From Capitulum mitella (Eukaryota; Arthropoda; Thecostraca; Pollicipedomorpha; Pollicipedidae), in contig CP099845.1 in NCBI GenBank assembly GCA_030062745.1, positions 19,508,903-19,572,902 of the forward strand: 64,000 nucleotides of DNA, given 5' to 3'. Made by a program: the position numbers and the translations under genes. This document shows positions 25,821 to 39,700 of this stretch, in pieces; position 1 is the first letter of the stretch, and every line of letters begins with the position of its first letter. The notes below the pieces were generated by a model. It ran no database searches. It worked only from the letters and a program-made list of their open reading frames with translations, and was not told where the DNA came from.

Positions 25821-28500
25821 GCTGGCGGTACAGCCCGACAGTGAGCTTATCCCGGGCTTAGGAAAGCAATCACCGTTCACAGGAAACTCCTACAGTAGCT
25901 ACAGTAAAGTCGGTAGCTTAGGACAGTCTATCCCCAGCAACACAACGAGACACTCGGAGCTCCTCGGACATCTCCACGGACTCCTTGGGAGTCCGTGGAT
26001 TCCTCGGACACCAGAAAGCGTCTGTGGAATTCAGGTTCTATGCGGACCTCGCGAAGTGTTTCATGAACAACTTACGAACCTGCAGGACTGTAACGACATT
26101 GGGCTATTTGAATTCCGCCACAATGTCACGTGTCCAGAAAGTGCAAAACATGTATAAGAGACCAGCAAAAGGTGGTTCCGAGCAAACTACGTTTGATGGG
26201 TTCTTGTCTGCGAGTCTCGGAAGGGCTGTTTTTTTTCACAGAGGCTTCTCAGACTCGGATTTTCCTCGACCTGTGCTTTTGAGCATTATGCTCTGAATTC
26301 GACTGCTTTGTTGTTTCTGTCTAGAATGCCAAGAATTCCATCTGATGTCAAGAATCATGCAGTTGTTTCTTATACTTTGCTAAGGAAAGCCACGTTAGTA
26401 TACTCGCCAGGGGCGCCGATTTCTGTAAATGATTGGAAGGGCCGAACCTAGGGCTCGACAACGTAACCTCACCCCAAATGTAGGTTTCTCAACGGATTTA
26501 GCCCACTTTAGTTCGCCCAACGGAAATCTATAATTTTTTTGTTACTGTTGGTCGAATAAAAAATTGCATCTATCCCCATGTATACAGATAGATATATAGA
26601 TAGAAGATAGAAGTATGGATATATACATCGCTTTAGACTTTATTCTTTGCTTTCCACCAATCTCTTATCTACTGCGGCCGTTCTTTTCGTTATCATTGCT
26701 CAATTACCTTGAAAATGCGCAGAAAATATTGGGTGGGCTCAAACTAACATTGGGTGGGCCCAGATCAACATTGGGTGGGCCAGGGCCCTCTTAAAAGAAT
26801 AAAAATCGACATCCCGATACTCGCAGTTCCTGGATGATGCAACGATCCATGCAGCGCACCCAGGCTTAACGTTCAGTTCCGTAATAAATGGGGCAGGGGG
26901 TGTTTCTCCGTCCCCGTCGAACAAAACCATGCTCAACATTTTTCTTTTTCAGAGGACGCGAAGCACAGCCTCTCGTGATCAACCGGAGTCCATGCATAGT
27001 TATAAACAAGACAGCTGCGAAACGTATACTGAGTAAAACATGCATGCATGGAACCACGGCCAAAGATCCTGGGAAACTGGGAAGGTTAAGACCTCTGCCA
27101 ATGTTCAGAGCTTGTAGCATTGGCACGACGGCAATAACTGGCAAGAACCGTTTTGAAAGAACAGAAAAGTACAGAAGAAAACTGATACATGTCTCTCCCC
27201 CACGCCCAATAGTTTTCGGAAAGTTTAGTTTATCCACCCACGTATGGAGCCATGTCATGCAACCATGCACCATGTAGACCACGTAACCATACGCGGGCTG
27301 CGGCAGCGACGTCCACACAGCGGGAGCTTGGCTGCCGCCGGCCGGCGGGCGGCGCTGGGCGGCGACCGGCCACCGTTCCCGGCAGCGCTCGAGATGGCCG
27401 GCCGCGCCGCGATCAAACCCGTCACGCCGATCAGAAACCCATTAGCGGCGGCTACCGCGGTCGCGTCGCGCCGGCCGCGCCGGGCGCCAACAAAGCGGCG
27501 CGCGACACCGGCGCCCGGCCGGGCGGCGCTCTAATGGGGCTCAGCGTCAGGCTGACGGGCGGAGGCGGCCGCGTCGGACCGCCCGCGACGCCGCCCCGCC
27601 CGGCCGGCGTCCTCCGCGGCTACCGGCCCGTCTTCGGGCGGAGCGGCGCGTCCGGTCCGGCCGGATCGGGCTGGGTCGGGCCGGGTCGCCGGGCGCCCCG
27701 TGGGACGCGGGGTTGCCGGGCGCCGGCTCGAGCATCCGCCGGCCGGCGGCGGCTCGTCAGCCGCGCTCGATAATGGATAGAGCACAGGCGGGCGCAGCGG
27801 CGGCCGGCGCGTAATTGATGATGGCACCTGCCCCGGCGCCACCGGCGGCTGCCGAAATTTAATCAGACGGCTGGGGCGGCGCGGATCCGGCAGCGACGGC
27901 GGCGTCCGGGAACGGAGGAGGCGGCAGACCGGCGGAGAAGGAAGCCCATGGCGGTCCTCCTGAGTCGGAGCCCATGAGACTAGGAAGAGTTCATGGACGT
28001 GGGAGGGAAAACAGGCAAATGTATGCGCTGAGATACGAGCTTAATTTGAAAGGTAAGGGATTCAGAGGTCATCTTGTGTTTCGAGAGGTTCACTCAGAAC
28101 CCTTTTTTGGTATGTAATGGCAAAGTGTTTTGAGCATCTAAAATAGGGCAACTCAAAGGCTTAGCGCTGCCCGTTTTACCAATATTTTCATTTACCAATA
28201 AAGCTTCATATTTCTGGCGTAAGTATACTCCGGAATGTATGCGATCTGAACCAGTGTTACACCGGTCGTAACCGACCCTGCTTTATTCTGTATCTGGTCA
28301 CTATCTACAATGGCCTGCAGTTTCCCTCAGGTGCCCTTCGTAACACACACCAGCAAGCCTCTGCGTCCAGTCCAGCTTCTTTCCTCTCTACGTTCCTTCT
28401 TTGCAACGCTTCTTCACCTGACTTAGCAGCTGCCTTCTGTGACCAGCTTCCTGCTCCGTCTCCATATCCACGGAGGTGACCGAGGAGCCGCTCCCTTCCT
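25821..28500. other. Intergenic with CpG island at 27.29-27.93 kb
   Basis: A GATA-like microsatellite lies near 26585-26620, followed by the short GGGTGGGCC repeat and a GGCCGG-rich island. No supported gene. Confidence 0.5.
26727..26785. repeat. Three copies of a (A)ACATTGGGTGGGCC 17-20 bp unit
   Basis: TTGGGTGGGC appears three times at about 20-bp spacing, with AACATTGGGTGGGCC in the second and third copies. Confidence 0.7.
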
Positions 28501-28842
28501 GCCGCCGCCAGTCCGTCAGGAGCTGTTCTCTGTTCCCTGCTCCCTCTCGCCGCCAGTCCGTCAGGAGCTGCTCCCTGCTTCCTGTTCCCTGTTCCCTGTC
28601 GCCGCCAGTCTGTCAGGAGCTGCTCCCTGCTCCCTGTTCCCTGTTCCCTGTCGCCGCCAGTCCGCCAGGAGCTGCTCCCTGCTCCCTGTTCCCTGGCACT
28701 GCCAGTCCGTCAGGAGCTGCTCCCTGCTCCCTGTTCCCTGCTCCTTGCTCCATGTTCCCTGTCGCCGCCAGTCCGTCAGGAGCTGCTCCCTGCTCCCTGT
28801 TCCCTGCCACTGCCAGTCCGTCAGGAGCTGCTCCCTCTCTCC
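28501..28842. repeat. Minisatellite with nested 7-bp subrepeats
   Basis: Seven units of 45-66 bp start with (C/A)GCCAGTCCGTCAGGAGCTG and then contain a variable number of CTCCCTG/TTCCCTG heptamers. Unit length varies through the heptamer count. Long open frames in all three plus frames are by-products of the repeat. Confidence 0.85.
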
Positions 28843-31800
28843 GTCTGCCTCCGCCGGCCGCCGCTGTGCCCGCGATTCAAATCCGGATCAGTACGTGGTC
28901 GGGTGGGTGGGAACGGGCCCAGACGGTTAGTGGGTCCGGCCACCGGCGAGAGGGTAAGGGGAGCAGGGGGAAACTCCGAGAGGCTGGGCTGAGATAGGTA
29001 GAGGAGGACGTGACAATGTCTCCGAAAGGCGATTCTTGCAGCAGCGGGCCAAAGAAGACGATTCTTAGGCCAAATGAAGAGGAACTGTAAGTCGCACGCT
29101 GGGTGAAAATCTGCTGAACTGAACGCAGAAGTAAACAGAGGGTGGCGAAAAGAAAGAACGCAGCTGTTTCGTTGCGGCCACCGGCTATGGTAGGTGGTAA
29201 GCAGAAACGTTTAAGTAGTACTGTTAGTAAAGCACGTTGGAAGACAGTGGAACACGGCTCAAATCATGGAAGAGGAGGTCAGCGACCATAACAGACACGG
29301 GGGCGGTTCGGAAAAAAGAGAAAGATATTCGTGAGTGGGTAGCGCTTAAGTACAAACACCGGCTGCGGGAAAGCTAGAACCTGCGGCGTGCACGGCACTG
29401 ACGAAACGCTCGACCCGGTCTGTGCACGCATTGCATCAGCGCACACAGCGGCTGTGTAAAAACCCAAGCAAATCGCATGGAGATTATTCCAGGAAGGCTC
29501 CCTTGAAACGCCTCCATGAGGCAATGACGTTGCAGAGCTCAGGAGCATGGACACTCGCTCCGCGGAACAGCTGACTTCAAGCCGTGCCTCGCGATATCGT
29601 CATCGATGATGCCCTCTACCAGCGCTGGCTGGACTTCGGCCCCGTGCCCCCCGCCTGCGTTCTGTCGGTTGGGTGTCAGTGAGTGTTGAACTGCAGCGGC
29701 TGCGGCGGGATTCGCGCTCTGTGTCTGTAGAGCGTGGAGGTGTCACCCGGAGCCTGCTTCGATAATAAGTGCAGATTGACTGATGGGATCTCGCAGAGGG
29801 GATGGTTTGTCAAGAAGAGCCGGGACTCCCGATCAAGTGTAGCCGTCACTTTAGGGCTATCGGCCACATCGCGCCCATGTCTTACGTTAGACAATTCTGG
29901 TCGGACTTGAATCACCTGCTTAGATTTTCAAGGCAGTCGAGGACCAGCGAAAGCAGCGGCGAACTATTGACTAAAACATTGCAACGCAACAGACCAAAAA
30001 TATAAGACGGCCTGTGCCTGTGAGCTGCGCCTTTGAGACGAAAGCAGACAGACAATTTTATGTTTCCGCCAGTGTCTGCCCAGTCATGAATGGCCATCCG
30101 ACATATGGCTGGGTGCAGGTGCACCTGTCTGCAAACAGCGCCCCATTTCTCACGGGTGTACGCCATCGGTGTCCGGGGTTCGTGGCGTGACAAGTTTTTG
30201 CCGATCTTAACATCGCTGTTTATGGAGAGACAAGACATTTTTCAGACTTGCGCGTCGGCGAGAAAAATCGGCTGCAGCATTGTACAAAGTGACACCAAGC
30301 ATGCAACACCACCTATTTTCGGCATAAATGCCTGCCCGTTTTCGTCATTGGAAAACGATCATTGTTTCTGGAATCCATTCTAACGCCAGCGATGACAAAT
30401 AGTTGTATTTTCCGGTTGCAAAGATAAGGGTGCCGCGAAGAAACAAAAACTCCAGCCTTCAGCCGCAGACGATGGATGAACAAGATTATTTCGAAACCAT
30501 GTTTTCATTCATGAACACAAAAAACAGCTCGCAAACGGCTTTGTTATGCAGTTTTACTTTGGTTTATTACCGCTCCCAGACTAAGCGAATTGAAGGGCAC
30601 GTCAGAAGGAGCAACGGAACACAGTGGAAGTCAAAATGCTGCTGCGTTTCGTGTACGAAATACCGTGTGCAGACATTTTTTTCCGTGCACAAATATACAA
30701 AAAGGCTACGTGGGGAAGGAGCTAGACAACCCGCCATCCGCGTTGACGTTGCGCGTCCTTCATGCAGAGATCTTCATTATGCCATCTCGAAATGACTTTC
30801 AAAAGTAAGCATAACAATAAACATCACAAAATGCTTGTAGATTATGCAAACATAGAGGTCTAGCCACATTTTCGAAAGATATACTCGCAGTATTTACGGG
30901 TAATCACAGAAAAGTAGCAGGCAGTACAGGAGTACAAATTACGTACTTAAGTAAGTACTGAAGTAACGCACACAATGCACTAACATCGCAGTCCGTGATA
31001 TCTGCACTCCCCCTTTCCCCCGGATCAACTGCAGTTGTGCATTGCACCGTATAGCCGTGCAAAAACCAGGTATCATTTGCCGATAACATGCTGCTATGGT
31101 TTCGGAACCAGGCAACACTGAACAGTTGTTCATACTTGTTCTAACTCACAAATCACGCGCTCTTTTTAAGTCTGCCGCTGGTACGGCCTATGCTATCATT
31201 CAGAGCAGGGTAATGCACACGGTATGTTTCACAACTCATTTGCCACTTTTAAGCGTTCCAAAATCCCCGAATCTCCGTCCCAAAACCAACAAGTTTCCTC
31301 CCCCCAAAAAACGGCATCATCCTGTTGTTTCAACAGTCGTTTGGAAGCCGGGTGGGTGCGCCACGGATTAGCGACTGCCCCGCTGCCGACCCTACCGACG
31401 GCGGACCGTGAAGTCGCGCCGCCGTGCTGCCGGTCACACGCGACTCCCGGCGGGAATGAGGTCAACCGTCCGTCGATGACTTGCGTCGTCGAGCCTTTTC
31501 AGCCGGAATGACATGGAAAGGTCCCATATACTGGCGGGCGCGATGCCTCTGGCGGCTCTGGCAGCGGCAAGGAGCTTTGGTTTTAGACCCAGGGCTTAAA
31601 GTTTCATCGAGGATAAGGCGTGGTATTAGCGGAATGGCTCGTCTGGAAATTTATCGATCATGATTGTTGATTTCACAAACCGCAGAAATGGACAAATGAA
31701 GGTAACAGGAATCGATTTTTATTCGATTTCCAGCTAGATGGATAAACCTAACTGGTATGGATAAACCGATGAAGTTATTACAGTTGTGCTTTTGGGAGGT

Positions 31801-32825
31801 GCAGATTTCACGGATTTCACGGATTTGAACAATTCACGAACAATACACAAACTTGAATCATAATAAATAATAAGCATCTGATAAATTCGCATACAACTTG
31901 CTGGTCTCTGCTTCTGGACTTCAGTGCGGTAAGGGTAATCACGGGATAATAAACATCAATAAACCTGTCTTTGTCTTCTATAGAAAATGATTAAAACCAA
32001 TTGCCGTATGTTTTGCCGTTTTAGAGAAGGGACGGCAGAAGATGATTGGTGGGAAGAACTGGGGTATGTGCACCACTCAGTTTTACGTAGTTTGAGGAAC
32101 GGTAACATAGGCTTAAAGTGGCTAATGGAAACAGTACAGAGTGGCATCAGAATCCCCTTCTTATATGGAAACGTTTCGACACTTTGTCAGAGGTTAGATA
32201 CAGGGTTTTGCGCAGCAGTGCATCCTCAGCGTCCAGTCACACCGCTATCTGAGAAGTAACAGCGCCTTAGATTTCATGGCTTTCTTTGTGCTGATGGAAC
32301 TGCGTCAGTGCTCTTGCCTTGCACCCATGTGCTCGGATCGGAGCGGCTGGTTTATGGCGGAGGGAGGACGTTGTTTCGCCATTGACGGTGATCGATGCGT
32401 TTAACATGACACTGGCTTCGGAATCTCCCCGCTGGCCGCAGCCGTGGCCAGTAACCCAAGTCGAGAGGACGCTACGTATCCAGCGGGCTAGGTGGTGGTG
32501 CTGATGCAACATGGCCGGTGAGCTCCGCTGCGATTGACGTGACTGAGGCGGGCCTTCCAGCGTCGCATTTGTCATTCCAGTCGCCAAGCGCGAGCCATCA
32601 TGCAATTTAATATATTCTCACAGACCAGGCGACGACAACTATCGAAGCGTACATCAGGGGACATGGTCACACGAACCTTACAGCTTGGTCGCTGACGGGG
32701 TTCGTGACCTTTACCAGTACCGAGCCGCAGCTTTCGTGAACTCGGAGCATTCGATCGTGTGACGAGTCGCTGTCACCGTCGTTGGCTGATAAGCCTCACC
32801 CGGCTGATGACGACGGTGTCCGGAC
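28843..32825. other. Intergenic, nothing recognisable
   Basis: Mixed composition. Frames up to 130 codons (30403-30795) lack domains. I see no gene or mobile element. Confidence 0.5.
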
Positions 32826-33055
32826 AAAATGGCGAAACATAAAAATGGCGAATGCCTTTTTGGCGAATGCTAGATGGCGAACGCTAAATGGCGACATGCT
32901 AAAATGACGAGAGGCCAAATGGTTCGCCTTCGCGTTCTGCGCCCTTTGGCCGTTCGCCATTTTAACACGTCGCCATTTTTACGCGTCGCAATTTAGCGTT
33001 CGCCATCTAGCATTCGCCAAAAAGGCATTCACCATTTTTACATTTCGCATTTTAC
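32826..33055. mobile_element. Fold-back (palindromic) element built of TGGCGAA motifs
   Basis: Two arms of roughly 100 bp are near-perfect reverse complements, both containing AATGCCTTTTTGGCGAATGC and GCTAGATGGCGAACGCTAAA. A short GC-rich loop lies around 32930. Within the arms TGGCGAA recurs about every 16-20 bp. No frame is present. I see no clear target duplication. It is most likely a non-autonomous fold-back or MITE copy. Confidence 0.75.
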
Positions 33056-35273
33056 CCTAGTACCGATGACGACAGCAATACTTTGCGATATGTAATACAA
33101 AGCAATGATACAAAGCCAGCACCTTGCAAGTTCGTGATAAAATCTGTAGCCGACTGCGCCAGTGTGATGTTAGTGTTCTAGCTCCAGTACCGTGGGGATG
33201 TCCTTCGTAACTATCAAAGCAGATAACTCCCGACAGTCTGTGCATTCTGAGTGACCGCTCATGGCCACCAGACCACCACTGGCCGTCCGTGACCGTGTGC
33301 GACAATCCGTGACCACTTGGCGCGCCTATGACCGCCGGTGACCGCGAGCGACTTCCAATGACCGCCGGGCCCGCGCACGACACGGACAGACTCTGGCGAT
33401 CGTGCAAGTCACTTAAGGACCTGACCGGCCACTTCTCCAGACTGGAACGGTGAAAGCGAAGAAAGCATTTGCCGCTTCTGCCGTTCTCAGAGTCACAAGT
33501 GATCTTGCTTGATCAGAGGGGCGTGATCATTATTCTGAAAGAGTTTCGTTGACGCAGCTGTTGTCCCATAGAACGTGGATCACGAACCGCGCTGGTTCCC
33601 ATGACCCTCCTATTTCTCTTGGCGATAAAGTTCGAGGTCCAAGATTTAGCTGGTTTGGAGTTGGAATGGTTCAGCGCAAAAAAGATCAAACTTGTTTTTC
33701 CCTCTTTCATAATATCCATCGATTATGTCTCGAGTTCGTGTATTCTGAAGACGCTCCAAACCATGCAAAAGAGGAAGCAGATTTACCACAAGCTCTGATG
33801 TAAAATGAACGCTAAAATGGCCTCAGCTGGCCGTACCGTGCCGGATACCAGCCGTCAGTGACGCCCGCGCGTTCCCGTAACCTCGGCCAGATAAAGGTGT
33901 CCGGTGTGGTGAACGCAGCGAGTTTCCGACCACGTTTTAGGTCTGGCGAGATAGCCAAACCTAGAGCCCAGGACTTTAGCAGCAGCCTAGAGAATTTGCT
34001 TTAGGAAGGCACTATTGAATGTACGTAGTTAGCTCAGTCCTCCAAAGAAAGAAGTACGTCGTGGTGCACAGATGGTTGCACCGTAGTCTACATCAGGAGC
34101 ACGTTTCCGCAATGTACTGCAGTTTACTAGCTTACATAGTCCCCGAAACGCCATCAACGTTTATGGATGATTAAGTGAAATCGAGGTGGTGCGCCATTGT
34201 AATGTAGAGTTCTGGCATTTAGAGATTTTCACTTCGACAACACTTTAGCCGCCAAGAACGACTACCGTAAAACTGGCTGCCAGGTCACAGCATGAGCTGA
34301 TAAAAATTAAACATCAGCGTACAACTGCAGGAACCAAAAATAAACGACGGCGTAGCCCGCAGTGCCACTGCACTGCCCTCGCTGCAACAAAGTCCACCTG
34401 GAGCCGAGCCTCACGCCACGTTCGGGGAGCCCAGCCGACCCTGTTACGGCCTCACCGCGTGCCCCCGGGCGCTAGAGCTCACATTACCCGACACAGCGTC
34501 GTCGATCGCACGGCCGCGCCCCGTCCATTACCGGCCACCCGAGCCCGGCGTTACAGCGGGACCGCGGCCTGCGCTCGTCACTCCCGCCCCGGCCGGCCCC
34601 CGGCGACAGCGGCGGCGACCCGGCCGGCCCCGCCGCCCGCCGCCCGGCCATCCATCGTCGGCCGTCGCCTGTCGCCCGTGATTGCCAATCGAGCGTCAAT
34701 CGGCGCTGCGGCGGCGGCGCTGCACGTCGACCGCGCGCTATCGGCCGCGGCGGCGGACGGGGCGCGAGGGCACCGTCGACGCTCGGAGACGACCGGTCCG
34801 CCGCCGTCCTCGGCGGCGCCGGGTCGAGCGAGTGATGAATAGGCGGCGGGTGACCGCGCCGGCCGCCTGGTGAGTTATGCAGCCGGCGGCGTTTACAGGT
34901 GTTTGACTTGCAGCGACCCTTCTGCCTTTGATCTGATCGTGTACTTGATTGGCGTCCGCCTGCGCCGCTGCTGTTCTTTTTGTGTTGGATTGAAAGGAAC
35001 CAGCGCACCCGTTGAAACGGGGTCGGCTCGAACACAGGACAAAGCGCTCGGCCTGCAGACGTCCTCGAGCGGCTCTCAGCAGCCGCACGGATAGCTGCTG
35101 GGGCCCGCTGGCGCTGCAGGCGGCACCGAGCGGGCCTCTCGCTCCGCACCGCTGTCGGACAGGGGCCCGCTCGCTGTCGGCCGATAACTGATATCTGTCC
35201 GTTGACAGAGGATACCCAGCAGAGGGTACCGCCGCCGCCGCTGCAGCCGAAGGAAAACAACCGTGTCGCCAGT
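33056..35273. other. Intergenic with CpG island at 34.48-34.87 kb
   Basis: The island is GGCCGG-rich like the others. Open frames spanning it on both strands are compositional. No supported gene. Confidence 0.5.
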
Positions 35274-35590
35274 CACCACAGGGACAGTACTCTGCCGCTA
35301 CAGCCGTCACAGTGACGGAAGCCTGACGCCACAGCTATCATAGGGACGGTACTCTGCCGCCACAGCCGTCACAGTGACGGAAGCCTGCTGCCACAGCTAT
35401 CACAGGGACGGTACTCTGCCGCCACAGCCGTCACAGGACAGAAGCCTGCCGTCACAGCTATCACAGGGACAGTACTCTGCCGCCACAGCCGTCACAGGAC
35501 AGAAGCCTGCCGTCACAGCTATCACAGGGACAGTACTCTGCCGCCACAGCCGTCACAGGGACGGAAGCCTGCCGCCATAACTATCGGGGT
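35274..35590. repeat. 61-bp minisatellite
   Basis: About five units of 60-62 bp contain CTGCCGCCACAGCCGTCACA, GGAAGCCTG and CACAGCTATCACAGGGAC. Neighbouring units are nearly identical, suggesting recent expansion. Confidence 0.85.
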
Positions 35591-36285
35591 CCACTGTGGG
35601 GATGGCCTACACACACACACTTGCAAGACGTCCTCTGTCAAAATTATCAATACTGGCTTCAGGAACATCAACCCTACAGGTGCCGAAAATAATCTGATCA
35701 CTTCAGTTAGTTAGGGTGTCTAACTGTGATGGCTGCGGCGACGGGGTACTTTCCGACAACGATGTCGTTATATATCGTTCAGTACTTACTGGACCTACCC
35801 AGTTTTAGTTTTCCTCGTGATTGCATTGTTTCGTGTTTTCTCCCGCACCACACGGCTCCCCACCATGCGGCAGCAAATCTACACTGACACGTGTAGCGAA
35901 CCGAGCTGTGTTCAGTTGAGCATAAACAAAACTATTTCCTGTGAGGCAAAATTGACAGCTGCTGCAGTTTCGTCGCAGCCATCTGTGAATGATCTTCCTT
36001 TTACTTTGACAGACACGCAGAGCTGCTTCGCAATCCATTCATATGGATTATGAAACAGATTATCAACTTCAAAACCTATGGTTTATCAACTTTCAGATTT
36101 CATCAAGCTTGCTAAACTTATGGATTATCACCTTTCAACACCTAAAAAGAATAATACAGGAAAATGTCAAAATTCAAGTAATCCGTCTCGATAAGTGAAG
36201 TTTGCTTTCTGAACCGCCACGCATTGCGAATGCTGGACACTGCGGTACACTAGTTTAAAACAAAATTTACAATAAATGATATGCA

Positions 36286-36291
36286 TTTATT
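36286..36291 (-). promoter_or_regulatory. FIG4: Candidate poly(A) signal AATAAA for FIG4
   Basis: The plus strand reads TTTATT here, so the minus strand reads AATAAA about 415 nt beyond the FIG4 stop codon. This is a motif match only. Confidence 0.35.
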
Positions 36292-36705
36292 TGCTTATTT
36301 TCTTTTCTCAGTTATTTTACATCCCGGCCAATGATTACATGATATAATGGTCACAACCAACAGACAAAAAAAGAGACACAAGCCTTTGTTATGCCATTCG
36401 AGAAGTACGACATACATTATACATAAGCGGTCATCAATGCCGAAAATCGCATCCAATCTGCCCGTGTACCATACTTTACAGTAGCGACCGATACAACACG
36501 CCGATAAATAGTGCATGATATAAGCAAAGATAAATGCCACTGTGTAACTCAAATAAACTAACATAAAATCCCCTGAGGTATGCATAGCGGTATGGCAAAA
36601 GTCCACCTCCACGGAAGTCACGCTTGCCATCCTCCGTTCACAAAGTCAAACCACACAGCATAGCACAAGTTTCCAGCAGTCGCCACCGGCTGAGCCGTCA
36701 GCTGA

Positions 36706-39700
36706 CTAGCCCCCGCCGTTGTTGGCGACATAGCGCCGGTAGACGGAGAGGCAGCGTTTGGAGACGGGCGCCGGCTGGCAGCTCACCACGCGCCGGTACA
36801 CCTGCCGGCCGGGCACAGACAGTAACCAGGAGAACAGCGGCCGATGATAAGCGCAGGGAAAACCGCAGCCAAACACCCCGGTGCACGCTCCAAACCGTGC
36901 CCATTCTCTTCATGATTTCACTGGGGGATACTGATGTTCTAAAAATGCATCGATTTATTAAATTTGCCATTTTATGCCAGAAAAATGTCGATTACAACAT
37001 TACGGGGCAGATATCATCCACAGACGTGCACAACAAAGTGCACACGGACCGCACAAACAACGATACGCCAGGCCGGCGACTCGTACGCGTGCTCTGCTGA
37101 CCTCCTTGGCGGCGCGGCTGGCGACCGGTGGCGCCACCTCCCGGCCGGAGTCCATCTTGAGCTGGGACAGCTGCAGGATCCGGACCGGCTGCTGGGAGGC
37201 GGTCCTCAGCGCCTCCCGCGGCGTCACGGACGGGGGCACACAGCACGCGCCCAGGCTGGCGTGTCTGCAACGGCGCGCGGACCTCACCGAGATGCCAGAA
37301 ACACGACAGAGACCAGCCCGACCAGAGTTAAACGGCACTGATATCCTGTCCAAATGGCTTAGTCAGCATGGTGGGATGGTCGACAATCGAGGCATTCAAG
37401 ACAACTTCTCCGGCATACCACGGCAACCACATGGCCTGAAATACCGTTGACTACACAGCAACAAAACAGACAACGGGATTTCAATTGGCACCGCTGAAGA
37501 AATCACGACCCGACAGGCCACGTTCACATAGGAGACTTTCTCGCGCATCGTCCGCTTGCTCCTCACACCCCGCGGTCGTCACCACCAGTAACCGCAGCCC
37601 ACATCCCACCACAGGCCGACCCCCGCAGTCCACCACCGCCTCCCACCTCTTGTAGAGGCTGACGTCCTTCTTGGCGGGCGTCCTCAGCTGGATGCCGTAC
37701 TGCTGCGCGGGCGAGGAGAGCAGAGCGGCCAGGGTCAGCGGCGGCCGCGGCGCCGGCCCGGACGGCCCGCCGGCGGAGGTCGGCAGCAGCGCCTCCTCCG
37801 ACGAGTCGGTCGGCTCCGAGCCGCTGTCGGAGGGGGGGGGGGGGGTGGTCAGACAAGGGGTGAGACACCTTGACCACCAAGGGACGTGACACGCCGACAC
37901 TATATTAAAGCAGCCCAGAGCGGGCACACGGTAGATCCCAAGGTAGCGGGTAGACATCGTCCTAATATAGACACCACATGCTATTTGGATTTTAAAGGAA
38001 AGTCATCTCTCAAAATGAATTCGTGCCGAGGGGCATGACTTGAACAAACCGGTGTCTTTACATGACTTATGGGAGTGGATATCAGACCATGTTCAAACCG
38101 GAAAAAGTTTCGCGTAGTCCTCCAAAAATCGGACCCAACCTCGGATCAAAACCACTGCCACCCCCGACTCGTCCAGCTCTGCGAACAAGCCAACAGGGCA
38201 GACAGGCCGGGGCACCGTCTGCCCGGGTGGTGGGTCCGATGTCCACGCTCTGGCGTCGGTCACCTGGACTCTGTGCCGGTCTGGCACGGCGTGGTGGGCG
38301 TCTTGCCCTCCGGACCTGCCAGAGGACGGCGCCGGATCCGCACGGCAAACGGCGACTCGTCCACAAACAGCGACGGCATGTAGTCCCTGGCGATAGACGC
38401 AAGGACGTGAGACGAACAGTCGTGACGCCATGTAGTCGCTGGCGATCACACAAGGCTGTGGGCCAAACAACGGTGACGACATTGCAGTCCTAGTGACGGA
38501 CAGAAGACGGTGAGACGAACAACTATAGTGACGACACGTAGTACCAGCCTAGTGACGACCCAATGCTGTCAGTCTAACAACGATGACGACATGAGGTCCC
38601 TGGGGACGACACAAGATCGTGACGAACTAAAATGAAATCCCGCGCTACTGACAATGACCACATGGCTTCATCACGGCTCCTCACAGTTTCCTGCAAATCC
38701 ACTTTAACTCAATCCTTCCCAACATTTTCCTGAAACCCCTTCACGAGTTCTGCACGGTTTCCAGACGCAACCAGCAGCACGTATTCCAGGCAGTCCTCAC
38801 CTGACCGAGTGGACCATGTTGAAGTCGAACAGCTCGGAGAAGCAGCTGAACTCGTGCGGCCGGTACTGCTCGCGGAAAACGTCGCCCCGCCGGTCCGTGG
38901 CCGACATCTTCTCCATGTGGCTGCACCGCTTGTCGCGCTCGATGGCGGCGCTCGGCAGGTGGCGCATCACCTCCGCAGTCCACCACTGGGTCGGGCTGGG
39001 AGGGAGACGGTACATCACGGAACGCTGACAGCGGGCGGGGATGGGGACGCACGCGACGTCAGGGAAGACTGGTGCTGGCTCCGATGAATCCTACTGTCGT
39101 GCAACCCTTGACGTCCCTCCCCTGGGCTGTGTAGCTGTAGCGGTTCATGTTCAGTTCCTTTGAGTTTCATACGGTTGTTGCAGAAAACCCGTTTCCGTTG
39201 ACGTCTTAGTCCTTTACGTTGTGATGCGGTTGTTGAGGTACGGCGGCTCGCCGGTAACCTCTGTGCCGATAGATCTCTAGGTTCCCTGGGATGAGGCTCT
39301 GACAGAAGCGGCTCATCTGTACCGGTAGATGTCCCTGTCCTATGAACCATGATGTGGTTGTTGCGGAACAGCAGCCTACCTGTACCGGTAGATGTCCCTG
39401 TCCTCTGGATTCTACTGAGGTTATTGCGGCAGAGCGGCTCACCTGTTGCAATAGATGTCCCTGTCCTCTGGATTCTACTGAGGTTACTGCGGCAGAGCGG
39501 CTCACCCGTACCGGTAGATGTCCCTGTCCTCTGGGCTCTACTGAAGTTATTGCGGCAGAGCGGCTCACCTGTTGCGAGATGTCCCAGTCCTCTGGATTCT
39601 ACTGAGGTTGTTGCGGCAGTGTCGCTCACCTGTTGCGGTAGATGTCCCTGTCCTCTGGATCATATTGTGGTTGTTGCGGCAGAGCGGCTCACCTATTGCG

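Noticed and set aside
28439-28997. Repetitive frames of 163-173 codons (CSLLPVP repeats)
   Set aside because: These are minisatellite translations; the repeat stays open in several frames and on both strands.
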